From assembly GCA_050251735.1 (NCBI GenBank), contig JBFWMF010000019.1, positions 1 to 64,000 of the forward strand: DNA of 64,000 nt, written 5' to 3'. The stretch comes from Desulfitobacterium sp050251735 (GTDB lineage Bacteria; Bacillota; Desulfitobacteriia; Desulfitobacteriales; Desulfitobacteriaceae). Shown here piece after piece: positions 8,424-16,947 of this stretch (position 1 is the stretch's first letter; each line of letters opens with the position of its first letter). The translations under genes and the position numbers were made by a program. A model generated the notes under the pieces. It made no database searches. It worked only from the letters and a program-made list of their open reading frames with translations, and was not told the DNA's origin.

Positions 8424-9133
8424 AAATATGCTACCAGCGCCTCGTATTGATCCTGTGCCGAAAGGCAGGTATCTATGAGATATCCCTTTTCTGCTTTGTA
8501 TTCTTTGAGGCCACGGTAATAAAACAACTTATGCTCGTGATCGATAATAAAAGGCAGGATATCATTCTTCAGGCATTCCTTGAACATGATAATTCGCCCG
8601 ACTCGTCCATTGCCATCCTGAAAGGGATGTATGCTCTCAAACCGATAATGGAAACCAACAATATCATCTATGGTAATGTTCTTATTATTATGATATTCCG
8701 TAAGAAGCTTACTAACTTCACTGCCGACCGTTGCCGGTGACGTGGTTTTCGGGTCACCAACCATATTCGGCCTTGTTTTATAGTCTCCCACACGAAACCA
8801 TTCCTTGCGTTCATCTGATGTATGACCTTTTAGAAGCCTGTGGAATTCTTTTATCATTCCTTCGGACAGTTCCTCATCCGCATGGGCAAGCATATAAGCA
8901 AAGCAGGAAAAATGGTTCACTGTTTCAATTATATCGTCAACACTTGCAACTTCATTCGGTTCGATGTTGATTGTATTTGTTTCATAAATATAGCGAGTCT
9001 GGTCTTCAGAAAGGCGGCTACCTTCAATGCGGTTTGAATTATAGGCCAGTTTGATCTGAGTCAGATGGTACAGACCGTTTTTTAGCTTCATTTCTTTTTC
9101 TTCCAGCAGCCGATCCAATAAGCGTTGCTTCAT
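8402..9133 (-). CDS. Fic family protein (AMP-transferase fold)
   Basis: Contains the full Fic active-site motif HPFQDGNGRVGR, so it should be able to transfer AMP (or another nucleotide moiety) to hydroxyl side chains of a target protein. Near the N-terminus SNRIEG fits the autoinhibitory [S/T]xxxE[G/N] helix motif, placing the inhibitor inside the same protein (class II Fic), so no separate antitoxin is expected. The ATG at 9154 lies only about 8 bases after the likely transcription start; the ATG at 9133, behind AAGGGA, is preferred. It converges on the RHS remnant and overlaps it by about 20 bases. Confidence 0.88.
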   Translation of the reverse strand: MKQRLLDRLLEEKEMKLKNGLYHLTQIKLAYNSNRIEGSRLSEDQTRYIYETNTINIEPNEVASVDDIIETVNHFSCFAYMLAHADEELSEGMIKEFHRLLKGHTSDERKEWFRVGDYKTRPNMVGDPKTTSPATVGSEVSKLLTEYHNNKNITIDDIVGFHYRFESIHPFQDGNGRVGRIIMFKECLKNDILPFIIDHEHKLFYYRGLKEYKAEKGYLIDTCLSAQDQYEALVAYFYPDMRK

Positions 9134-9168
9134 GAGCCATAGTCCCTTCTGCATAATATTTCCATAAT

Positions 9169-9177
9169 ATTATACCA
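9169..9177 (-). promoter_or_regulatory. Extended -10 promoter for fic
   Basis: On the minus strand TGGTATAAT gives a perfect TATAAT with the TGn extension, 35 bases upstream of the preferred fic start. No good -35 element is visible, as is usual for extended -10 promoters. Confidence 0.5.
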
Positions 9178-9200
9178 TTTTCTAACTCTGTTATCATCTT

Positions 9201-9243
9201 TTTTATTTAAAAGAGGTGGCTCTCGTAAGTGGAACCACCTCTT
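9201..9243 (-). terminator. Intrinsic terminator after the CotD-like gene
   Basis: Stem AAGAGGTGG / CCACCTCTT (9211-9219 and 9235-9243), followed on the minus strand by a short T-run. Confidence 0.65.
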
Positions 9244-9248
9244 GCTAT

Positions 9249-9461
9249 TTAGCCTCTAGAACGGCGGGTAGGGAGATTCTCGATGAAGGTTTGCTGTTGA
9301 ACAGGTGCTTGATGAACATTTAAGAATTGAGTGCTCTGTTGAACGGCATAAGGGGGGCGGGCAAAGCTCTGAGTTTGTTGAACATTGTAGAGTTGAGCGT
9401 GTTGGCCATGTTGGCCATGATGGCAGGGATGGGGGACGCAGCATTTGTTAAAAAGATGCAT
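9249..9461 (-). CDS. Small His/Gln-rich protein, CotD-like spore coat candidate
   Basis: 70-aa low-complexity protein rich in His, Gln, Cys and Pro (CCVPHPCHHGQHGQHAQ near the N-terminus; several QQ and VHQAPVQQQ stretches). Composition and the early CCV.H pattern recall the CotD inner spore coat family. A clear AAAGGAG site precedes the ATG and a terminator follows it, so it is a genuine monocistronic gene although it is short. The spore coat role is inferred; metal binding through the His/Cys cluster is also possible. Confidence 0.55.
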   Translation of the reverse strand: MHLFNKCCVPHPCHHGQHGQHAQLYNVQQTQSFARPPYAVQQSTQFLNVHQAPVQQQTFIENLPTRRSRG

Positions 9462-9616
9462 TAAGATTCACTCCTTTATTCAAAATAAGATGAACTCTAT
9501 AAAATCAGGTCCTCCTAATGGCAATATATGGGAATATATCCGCTTGGAAAGTTGACCATCCTGATTTTTTTGGATAGGATAGTAGAAACCCTGTAAAACT
9601 TAAACCAAGGAGTGAG

Positions 9617-9967
9617 ATGATGAAGAAAGTATTGTGGTATTTGATTGCTTTTTTGCTGGGAATATTGCCTGGATTCTTTATTGTTTTTAACTCAGTCTTT
9701 TCCGACCCCAGCGGTGACTTCTCGGAGCGTCTCGTTACCTATCTGCTGGTGATTGTGTCCTTTGGAGTTTTAGGCTTCTTGTTGGGACGTACTCGGGAAA
9801 ACCCAAGGGTGATGGGGACGATGCTCAGTTTGTTTACGATAATTCTTCTCGTTTTCTATCTATTCAAGGAACCGGGTTCACTATTGTTGATCCTTAGTTA
9901 TTTAGTGCTCACTATTGCATCATCCTATTTAGGTGCTAAATTGGGGGTTCCGAAAGCAAAAGGTTGA
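9617..9967 (+). CDS. Small integral membrane protein, four predicted helices
   Basis: 116-aa hydrophobic protein with about four membrane helices (near residues 4-26, 40-60, 67-85 and 88-108). The loop after helix 2 is charged (GRTRENPR) and probably cytoplasmic. AAGGAG precedes tandem ATG codons. No family recognised and no neighbours to suggest a role. Confidence 0.7.
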   Translation: MMKKVLWYLIAFLLGILPGFFIVFNSVFSDPSGDFSERLVTYLLVIVSFGVLGFLLGRTRENPRVMGTMLSLFTIILLVFYLFKEPGSLLLILSYLVLTIASSYLGAKLGVPKAKG

Positions 9968-10052
9968 AATTGCATCTTGTTGGTAGATAGTGACTGTATT
10001 ATAATAGTGGATATTGTTATTTAACAGTGATCTTAATCTGATGAGGTGTTTT

Positions 10053-11435
10053 ATGTTAACGGTAGAAAAAATAGGGGGCACTTCGATGTCCCAATTTGGG
10101 GATGTTTTGAAAAACATTATTGGGGAACCGGGTTCACAGCGTTTTAGCTTTGGCAGAGTATATGTTGTCTCCGCTTACTCCGGTGTAACCAACAAACTTT
10201 TAGAGGATAAAAAGACCAAGGCTCCGGGAATTTATCGCCATTTTATCAGCGGAGAAGATTGTGAGGAAGCATTAAATCTATTATTGCAGGATCTACTTAA
10301 GGTTAATGAGGGATTCATTAACCTTGGGCTAGATTATGAAGTGGCTAAGGAATTCTTAACCGAACGAATCAATCAGACGAAATCCTATTTGCATAGTATG
10401 CATGAGATTATTTCCTCAGGTTATGTGGATCGGGAGAATATTTTTTCAGCAGCTCGGGAGCTTTTGGCTTCTTTGGGAGAGGCTCACTCGGCTTTTAACT
10501 CCGTCAATATCCTGCAAAATCGAGGGATACCTGCTCGACTTGTGGACTTAACGGGTTTTCGTGATTCCCGCCAACTGACCATTGAGGAGCGGATTACAAA
10601 AGCCTTTAGAGATGTGGATCCCTTCAAGGAGATCGTCATCGTCACCGGATATACCAAGGGCAAAGAAGGCATTATGCGTCAATTCGAGAGGGGCTATTCG
10701 GAGATCACTTTCTCACGAATCGCAACTCTTCTACAGGCAGACGAAGCTATCATTCATAAAGAGTTCCATTTATCATCTGCTGACCCGAAGATTGTGGGAG
10801 TGGGAAAAGCTATCCCTGTAGGTCGCACCAACTATGATGTAGCTGACCAGCTGGCGGATATCGGTATGGAAGCCATCCATCCCAATGCATCGAAACCTTT
10901 AGAAATGGCGGGAATCAATTTGCGGCTGAAGAACACCTTTGAGCCGGACCATCCGGGGACATTAATATCCAAGGATTATATTGGCCCCGAAGCGAAGATC
11001 GAGATTATTGCCGGATCGGACAAGGTCGTAGTGGTGGAAATCCATGACTCCTTGATGGTCGGGGAAGCCGGTTATGATAAGCGAATCATGGAGATGTTCA
11101 TGGAGCATTCCATAAGCTATATTATGAAAGCTACCAACGCCAATAGTATCTCCTTGGTGATCTGGGAGCACGATTTGGATGAAGACTTGGTTTCCGAGTT
11201 GAAGGGAGCGTACCAAACCGTCACAGTTCTACCTGCAGCCATCGTCTGTGTGATTGGTTCCAATATTGCTGTTCCTAATATTTTAGCAAGGGCTACCGGT
11301 TCCTTAGCTAGAAATCATATCAACGTGAACTGCGTGTCTCAATCTCTCCGTCAGGTGAATATGCAATTTGTCATTGACCGGGATAAGTACACCAATGCAA
11401 TTTATCATTTGAATGAAGACCTGTGTGTGGGTTAA
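10053..11435 (+). CDS. Aspartate kinase, Ask_Ect-like subfamily
   Basis: Amino-acid-kinase domain followed by ACT-type regulatory sequence at the C-terminus (460 aa). The start VEKIGGTSMSQF replaces the usual KFGGTS and matches the variant found with ectoine clusters (Ask_Ect). Other kinase landmarks are VTGYTKGKEGIMRQFERGYS, RTNYDVADQLADIGMEAIHP and the conserved ADPKIVG region. The C-terminal part (VVVEIHDSLMVGEAG, VCVIGSNIAVPNI) corresponds to tandem ACT domains. The ATG at 10053 follows GAGGTG; the frame opens 13 codons earlier without a ribosome site. No ectABC or other Asp-pathway genes are adjacent, so it is an orphan. Confidence 0.85.
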   Translation: MLTVEKIGGTSMSQFGDVLKNIIGEPGSQRFSFGRVYVVSAYSGVTNKLLEDKKTKAPGIYRHFISGEDCEEALNLLLQDLLKVNEGFINLGLDYEVAKEFLTERINQTKSYLHSMHEIISSGYVDRENIFSAARELLASLGEAHSAFNSVNILQNRGIPARLVDLTGFRDSRQLTIEERITKAFRDVDPFKEIVIVTGYTKGKEGIMRQFERGYSEITFSRIATLLQADEAIIHKEFHLSSADPKIVGVGKAIPVGRTNYDVADQLADIGMEAIHPNASKPLEMAGINLRLKNTFEPDHPGTLISKDYIGPEAKIEIIAGSDKVVVVEIHDSLMVGEAGYDKRIMEMFMEHSISYIMKATNANSISLVIWEHDLDEDLVSELKGAYQTVTVLPAAIVCVIGSNIAVPNILARATGSLARNHINVNCVSQSLRQVNMQFVIDRDKYTNAIYHLNEDLCVG

Positions 11436-11450
11436 TACGAAGAGTAAAAA

Positions 11451-11491
11451 CAAGAAGATAGGACGCCTTAATTAGGTGCCCTATCTTCTTG
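11451..11491. terminator. Bidirectional intrinsic terminator
   Basis: Stem CAAGAAGATAGG / CCCTATCTTCTTG around a smaller inner GCC...GGT pair, between the convergent aspartate kinase and methyltransferase genes. A T-run follows clearly on the minus strand (TTGTTTTTA); the plus-strand tail is weaker. Confidence 0.7.
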
Positions 11492-11496
11492 AACTA

Positions 11497-12690
11497 TTAC
11501 ATGTTCATGCTGGTATCGCTGGTATGAGCTGTATCCGCTTCTTCATTCTCCCGAGGGCGTCTGGGGGGCTTAGGTCCGAAGAACTGATAATAATGGCACT
11601 CCAAGCGGCCATTGTAGAGCTTTCTGCTTTTATCCCAGCGGCGGCCGATCAGAAGCTCAGGATGCTTGTCCGTTGTGATCATATGCAAGGACCAGGTCTC
11701 TAGCTGTTTGAAGGTTTCTCCCAGGTCGCGATAGAGCTGTTTAACCCCTTCTTCTTCACCTAAGCGTTCCCCGTATGGGGGATTCGTGATGATATGACCA
11801 TATTGAAAACGAGAGCGGACTTCAGCGGCGGGTAGGCGTTGAAAGAAGATTTTATCGGTAAGTCCGGCATCCTCACAATGAGCTCGGGCTAGCTGGAGGG
11901 CTTTGGGATCGATATCCGAACCGTAAATATGGAGTTCCTGATCCCGCTTGTAAAGGTCTTCAGCCTCTTCGCGAGCTTCCTGCCAAAATTTCTCCTTAAT
12001 CGTGGGCCAAGTCTCAGCGACGAATTCACGCTTTAGGCCGGGTGCACGATTTAGGGCGATCATAGCAGCCTCGATCGGAATCGTGCCTGTTCCACAGCAA
12101 GGGTCGATAAGGGCACGGTCTGCCTTCCAGTAGCTAAGGTTAATCATAGCTGAGGCTAAGGTTTCCTTCAAAGGAGCTTGACCTGCTAGCTTACGATAGC
12201 CACGTTTATGTAGCCCGGCACCGGAAGTGTCGATGGTCAGTGTGGCAATGTCTTTTAACAAAGCGACCTCGATCTTGTACTTGGGACCGGTTTCTTTAAA
12301 CCAACTGATGCCATAAACCTCTTTCAGCCGTTCCACGATCGCCTTTTTGACAATGGCTTGACAATCAGAAATGCTAAAAAGCTTCGATTTGATTGATTTC
12401 CCCTCCACGGGAAATTCAGCATCGATGGGCAGCCATTGCTCCCAGGGTAGGGCTTTAGTTTGTTGGAATAGCTCTTCAAAGGTCAGTGCTTTAAATTCCC
12501 CCATTTTCAAGAGAACGCGTTCCGCTGAACGCAACCAAAGGTTAGTGCGACAAACGCCTAATTCATTGGCCATAAAGGAAATTTTGCCGTTTTCAACTTT
12601 CGTTTCTGTATAGCCAAGATTATGGAGCTCTCGATTCACTATAGCTTCAATGCCAAAGGCGCTGGTGGCAATGAGTTCGATTTTAGCCAA
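11497..12690 (-). CDS. THUMP-domain class I rRNA methyltransferase, RlmL/YpsC family
   Basis: SAM-dependent RNA methyltransferase. The N-terminus (AKIELIATSAFGIEAIV) and the following about 150 residues form the ferredoxin-like plus THUMP RNA-binding part. The catalytic part has the SAM loop DPCCGTGTIPIEAAM and the amino-methyltransferase NPPYGERL motif, which indicates N-methylation of a guanine or adenine. Homologues act on 23S rRNA; the exact base here is unknown. The family begins 'MAKIELIATS', which corresponds to the TTG at 12690 behind AAGGGTGAT; an ATG at 12708 is an alternative with a poor ribosome site. About 397 aa. Confidence 0.87.
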   Translation of the reverse strand: MAKIELIATSAFGIEAIVNRELHNLGYTETKVENGKISFMANELGVCRTNLWLRSAERVLLKMGEFKALTFEELFQQTKALPWEQWLPIDAEFPVEGKSIKSKLFSISDCQAIVKKAIVERLKEVYGISWFKETGPKYKIEVALLKDIATLTIDTSGAGLHKRGYRKLAGQAPLKETLASAMINLSYWKADRALIDPCCGTGTIPIEAAMIALNRAPGLKREFVAETWPTIKEKFWQEAREEAEDLYKRDQELHIYGSDIDPKALQLARAHCEDAGLTDKIFFQRLPAAEVRSRFQYGHIITNPPYGERLGEEEGVKQLYRDLGETFKQLETWSLHMITTDKHPELLIGRRWDKSRKLYNGRLECHYYQFFGPKPPRRPRENEEADTAHTSDTSMNM

Positions 12691-12928
12691 GCTGGTATCA
12701 CCCTTCATTCAATAAATTCTTCTTCTATCATAATGACTGAAACGCAGAAAGGCAAGTCAAGCGCTTTTATTTGGGTAATTTATAAAGTAGGAATTCGCTT
12801 GTCAACTAACGCAAATCCAGATAGGATAAGTTTAGGGTAATACAGGGATATAACAGACTACTACAGGGAGAAGCCAGTGTATTGCGAGGATAAGCTTACA
12901 GTATTGTGTCCACAAAGGAGGATATACA

Positions 12929-13579
12929 GTGTCCAATATGGAGGGCGATCATAATCAGCTTCAGCACGAGAACCAACTTAAGCAGGAGACCCAGCTTCGA
13001 GCGGCTCTTCTTCCTTCTTTTTGGCTTACGCAGCTTTTGCTCTTGATTCCAGGAGGAGGCCTCTTTTGGCTATTCTATCTTCGGAAGGGCTACACGTTAC
13101 AGAATTTCTTCTCTTGGGATAATGCTGTGGGTATTTGGATCCTAGGAACTGCAGTGGCGATTTTGGGAATGGGCATTCAACTCGTCGCATGGCGAGTTTT
13201 TCCGGTGGATGCTTTCGATGATGGGGGAGTAAATCGGCTATTATTGGAGTTGCCAACCTTGAGTCTCGGCCCCATGTTTTTGGTCGGTGCCTTCTCGGAG
13301 GAGCTTTTGGTGCGTGGAGTGGTTCAAACAGGCCTTAGCACAGCATTCGGACCGATCCATGGTATCTTTTTCACCAGCCTCTTATTCACTGCCATGCATA
13401 TGCGCTACCTGAAAAAGCCGGTTCTTATGAGTGGGGTCTTTCTCATCAGCTTGATACTCTGTTCGCTCTACGGCTTGACCGGCACCCTTTGGGCCACGGT
13501 CTGGGCTCATTTTGTCTACAATTTGGGAGCCTCCATTTTAGCCAAAAAGTACTATCTGCCTTATCTACAAACTAGCTAA
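12929..13579 (+). CDS. CPBP family intramembrane glutamic protease
   Basis: 216-aa protein with several membrane helices and the three CPBP/Rce1 motifs: EELLVRG (EExxxR), FTAMHMRY (FxxxH) and HFVYN (HxxxN). The enzyme should cleave within or near the membrane; substrates in Firmicutes are mostly unknown. The first about 30 residues are hydrophilic (Gln/Glu/His). It starts at GTG, chosen because AAAGGAGG stands 7 bases upstream. Confidence 0.87.
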   Translation: MSNMEGDHNQLQHENQLKQETQLRAALLPSFWLTQLLLLIPGGGLFWLFYLRKGYTLQNFFSWDNAVGIWILGTAVAILGMGIQLVAWRVFPVDAFDDGGVNRLLLELPTLSLGPMFLVGAFSEELLVRGVVQTGLSTAFGPIHGIFFTSLLFTAMHMRYLKKPVLMSGVFLISLILCSLYGLTGTLWATVWAHFVYNLGASILAKKYYLPYLQTS

Positions 13580-13678
13580 ACGCCGAAGATTAGAGTCGAT
13601 TGACAAACATTCCCTCTATAAGTTCTTGCCTTGCCTAAGGTATAATTAAGAAAAGAGGTACAAGATGAGGGGGATTTA

Positions 13679-13954
13679 ATGTTTAGTCAAATGATGCTAC
13701 CTGGACTATTGCTGGCCATCGGCTTTGCTGGATTGATATGGTGGATTTTAGAGCACTTTACCTCATTAACCCCCCCGAAGATCGATGGAATTGCTGTAGT
13801 TGGCGGATTGGCCGTGTCCTTTATCATCTCATTAAGCATGCGAGGTCTCCTGAATCAACCAATCCAGATCTTTTCGGCAGTGTTCGTTCTTGTCTTTAGT
13901 TATGGATTTGTTCAATGGCAACAGTGGCGGAAAATGCCTCGTGATCAACAGTAG
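13679..13954 (+). CDS. Small membrane protein, unknown function
   Basis: 91 aa with three hydrophobic segments (about residues 6-26, 38-55 and 62-80) and a basic C-terminus (QWRKMPRDQQ). A GAGGGGG site precedes the ATG. No family recognised. It is followed by an intrinsic terminator near 14041 and separated from the CPBP gene by about 100 bases, so it is probably its own unit. Confidence 0.65.
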   Translation: MFSQMMLPGLLLAIGFAGLIWWILEHFTSLTPPKIDGIAVVGGLAVSFIISLSMRGLLNQPIQIFSAVFVLVFSYGFVQWQQWRKMPRDQQ

Positions 13955-14040
13955 GTTACTGGGGATGACGTTTGGGATGACAAGATGATCTGCATAAGAG
14001 ATAAGATAATTTGTATTAGTGGTATTCAGATACCGAACAA

Positions 14041-14097
14041 AAAAGAGCAAGGCGATCTGAGCTGAACCCAGTTCAAATCCTTGCTCTTTTCTGTTTT
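14041..14097 (+). terminator. Intrinsic terminator
   Basis: Perfect 12-bp outer stem AAAAGAGCAAGG / CCTTGCTCTTTT (14041-14052, 14079-14090) then CTGTTTT. The loop holds TGAACCCAGTTCA, an inner hairpin similar to that of the terminator at 47418. Confidence 0.75.
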
Positions 14098-14146
14098 AAA
14101 AGGGTTTTGGCAACTCAAGATGGAATAATCATTTATTGTCGAATGA

Positions 14147-14329
14147 TTACTTCAAGGTCCCATTAGGAACGAAGGTTGCGCAGTCGGTCATTTCAGAGGT
14201 TTTAGCATTGGGAGCTTGAACTTCGATTTCTTGAGCATAACAATGGTCATTTCCCCAATAATGGCAGCTGTTCACTACACATTTGACTCCTTGAAGGTGG
14301 GAACTTATTTTGTCGATTCGTCCAGGCAT
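14147..14329 (-). CDS. DUF1540 family cysteine protein
   Basis: 60-aa protein with the DUF1540 pattern: VKCVVNSCHYWGNDHCYAQEI followed by a downstream TDCATF, i.e. four cysteines suited to binding a metal. AAGGAGG lies 8 bases before the ATG at 14329 and only 2 before the ATG at 14335, so 14329 is preferred. Such proteins are common in spore-forming clostridia; no function is known. Confidence 0.85.
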   Translation of the reverse strand: MPGRIDKISSHLQGVKCVVNSCHYWGNDHCYAQEIEVQAPNAKTSEMTDCATFVPNGTLK

Positions 14330-14460
14330 TAGCATGTCCTCCTTTTTTTTTCAGGCATTAATACACGCCTGATACACTACATAATCTCCCACAAAGTTTA
14401 TTTTTTATGAGAAGAAAATATTTGCTGAAGGAAATTTTAGATATTTGAGGTGGAAGAATT

Positions 14461-16812
14461 TTGGGCAAGACCTTACTTGTTGCCGAGAAACCCTCCCAAG
14501 CCAGAGAATATGCCAAGACTCTTGGCGTAAAGGGCAAAGGAGAAGGATATTTTGCGAATGAAGAGTACATCATTTCCTGGTGTATTGGTCATCTCTTTGA
14601 GCTGAAGTCTCCCGAGACCTATATGGATCTCGATAAGGTTGGCAAGCGTTGGGGTATCCACCGCCTACCGGTACTACCGCAGGTAGGGGAATTTAAGCAC
14701 GGTTTAAAGCTCAGCACCCAAAAGCAATTTAAGGTATTGGAACGTCTTCTTAAATCGCAGGAGATTGAACAGGTTATCTGTGGAACTGACGCCGATCGCG
14801 AGGGACAGTTGCTTTTTCAAGAGGTTTGGGATGCGGTTGGCTGCCAGAAGCCGCTTTTTCGGCTCTGGATTTCGTCCTTGACCCAGGAGGCTATTCAAGA
14901 AGGGATGGCGAAATTGCGCCCCTTTCACGAAGTAGAGGGCCTGGCGCAGGCAGGCTATGGGCGCTCCTATGGGGACTGGGATTTCGGGATGAATTTGACG
15001 GAAGGATTTAGCGCCCTTTTTGGTAGCTTTGATCCGATCAGAAAAAAACCCAATGTTATCTCCATGGGTCGAGTACAGACTCCGACCTTAGCCCTTGTGG
15101 TGGAACGAGAGTGGGCTATTCAGAACTTTGTACCCGTTTCCTATGTGGAGATTGAAGCAGAGTTTGCAAGTGATAAGGGTATTTACAAAGGAAAATGGTT
15201 TGATCCGGCTGCGAAAAAGTCTCGGGCAAGCAAAGGTCAAGCTAAGAGCCCACAGGATAACCAGGAACAAGAGAAATCCTCCTTAGACTTAGCTCGAGGA
15301 AATGAGATCATCGACAAGGTTCAAGGGAAAATGGGAAAGGTCTATTCAGTAAAAGAGAAGGAGAGCATGGAGCATCATCCTTTGCTTTTTGATCTAACCT
15401 CTTTGACAGTTGCAGCTTCCAAGCGCTATGGCTTTGGAGCGGAGAAGGTGCTAAAGATTGCCCAATCCCTCTACGAGAAGAAAGCGATTACTTATCCCAG
15501 AACGGATTGTAATTTCTTGCCCCCCGATTTATTGCCTAAGCTTAAAGCACATCTACAGGCACTGCAGAACGGACCCTATGGGCAGTGGGCCGAGAAAGCT
15601 TTGGCCCTACCTCTTCCCAAAGGGAAACGGGTCATCAATGAGATTACAGCTCACCATGCGATTATCCCAACCACGGAAAAGGTTGGCTCAAACTTAAGTC
15701 CGGATGAGGTAAAGATCTGGGAAATGATTGTGTTGCGTTTCCTAACCATCTGGTTTCCGTCGGCCCGCTACGCAGAAAAAGAGATCGTCACAGTAGTGGA
15801 TAGCGAGTCGTTTATGACCAAGGGAAGGGTTTTGCTGGAGGCGGGCTGGAAAGAGGTTGAAAGCTCAGCAAAGCATCCGGCTTCCTCAGGCAAGAGCAAG
15901 GACGAAAAAGAAAACGAAGACCAACCGTCGGGGCTACTTCCCAATATGCTTAAGGATGACGAGGTTTTAACCAAAAGCTGTCAGGCCCTCCAAAAGGAAA
16001 CCAAACCACCGAAACGCTATACCCAAGGGGATTTGATCAAAGCCATGGAAGGTGCCGGTAAAGAGATTGAAGACGAGATGTTGCGTCAACAATTAAAGGG
16101 TAAAGGCTTAGGAACTGTGGCCACCCGGGCAGCGATCATTGAAAACCTTTTAGATCGGGAATATCTGGTTCAACAACAGAAGGTTCTCGCACCTACCGAA
16201 AAGGGTGTCGAGCTAATCGGCTTGATAAAAGAACGTTTGCCACAGGCACAGTTGTTAATCAGTGCGGAAATGACCGGACAAATGGAATATGAATTGGCGC
16301 AGGTGGAGCGGGGTGAAATTCCCTTAAGCCACTATATGTCAAGGGTAGAACAAGCCATACGCAATATTATTGAAGAATTGCGCCGCTTTGAATCCACCTA
16401 TGGGAAAAAGCCCATTGCTTTTGGAGGAGATACAAAAAAAGGAATGCATAGTGAGAGGGCAACGAACATAAAGAGTACTCTACCGGAAAAAGAGCCTTTA
16501 AAGGGACAGGTGGTTGAAGTGCTGGGGATTTGTCCGAGCTGTGGCGGTGGAGTCGTCGAACGGGAAAAGGGCTATGGCTGTCAGAACTGGCAAACGGGAT
16601 GTCCTTTCATTCTTTGGAAAAATTCAATCTGCGGAAAAGTACTAACCCCCACTCAAGTAAAAAGTCTCTTAGATAAGGGAAAAACTCCCCTGATTCAAGG
16701 ATTTCGCTCCAAGACTGGAAAGAGCTTTCAGGCCTATCTGGTTTGGGAAAACCCTTCAACTGGAAAGCTGCGCTTTGAATTTGAGAAGAAAGGCGATATA
16801 GGGAGAAGGTGA
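14461..16812 (+). CDS. topB: DNA topoisomerase III
   Basis: Type IA topoisomerase, which passes single strands to decatenate DNA and resolve recombination intermediates. The TOPRIM domain starts at the N-terminus (LLVAEKPSQAREYA, GTDADREGQ). The core has SMGRVQTPTLALV, and the active-site tyrosine lies in ITYPRTDCNFL, where the usual serine after the aspartate is cysteine. A zinc-finger tail (CPSCGGGVVE and GCQNWQTGCPF) and a short C-terminal repeat end the protein (783 aa, slightly longer than B. subtilis TopB). It begins with TTG behind GAGGTGG. A Lys/Ser-rich insert near residues 255-285 is not conserved in character. Confidence 0.93.
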   Translation: MGKTLLVAEKPSQAREYAKTLGVKGKGEGYFANEEYIISWCIGHLFELKSPETYMDLDKVGKRWGIHRLPVLPQVGEFKHGLKLSTQKQFKVLERLLKSQEIEQVICGTDADREGQLLFQEVWDAVGCQKPLFRLWISSLTQEAIQEGMAKLRPFHEVEGLAQAGYGRSYGDWDFGMNLTEGFSALFGSFDPIRKKPNVISMGRVQTPTLALVVEREWAIQNFVPVSYVEIEAEFASDKGIYKGKWFDPAAKKSRASKGQAKSPQDNQEQEKSSLDLARGNEIIDKVQGKMGKVYSVKEKESMEHHPLLFDLTSLTVAASKRYGFGAEKVLKIAQSLYEKKAITYPRTDCNFLPPDLLPKLKAHLQALQNGPYGQWAEKALALPLPKGKRVINEITAHHAIIPTTEKVGSNLSPDEVKIWEMIVLRFLTIWFPSARYAEKEIVTVVDSESFMTKGRVLLEAGWKEVESSAKHPASSGKSKDEKENEDQPSGLLPNMLKDDEVLTKSCQALQKETKPPKRYTQGDLIKAMEGAGKEIEDEMLRQQLKGKGLGTVATRAAIIENLLDREYLVQQQKVLAPTEKGVELIGLIKERLPQAQLLISAEMTGQMEYELAQVERGEIPLSHYMSRVEQAIRNIIEELRRFESTYGKKPIAFGGDTKKGMHSERATNIKSTLPEKEPLKGQVVEVLGICPSCGGGVVEREKGYGCQNWQTGCPFILWKNSICGKVLTPTQVKSLLDKGKTPLIQGFRSKTGKSFQAYLVWENPSTGKLRFEFEKKGDIGRR

Positions 16813-16815
16813 CAA

Positions 16816-16842
16816 TTGACATTAATTTTGCTAAGATAAAAT
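16816..16842 (+). promoter_or_regulatory. Candidate sigma-A promoter
   Basis: TTGACA (16816-16821), a 15-base spacer and TAAAAT (16837-16842), upstream of the gene at 16948. The spacer is short, so strength is doubtful. Between it and the gene lies a 12-bp hairpin (16854-16865 with 16876-16887). Confidence 0.4.
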
Positions 16843-16947
16843 TAAATTAGAAAATGCTTTTTTTCTATAGAAGTGGAAAAAAAGCATACTCATTTGAATA
16901 AAATGAAGCAGGCTACCTTTGGTGTAGACATGAAGGGGGGAGAGAAT

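Noticed and set aside
13600..13645. TTGACA and TATAAT as promoter of the gene at 13679
   Set aside because: Both hexamers are present but more than 30 bases apart, so they cannot act as one sigma-A promoter.
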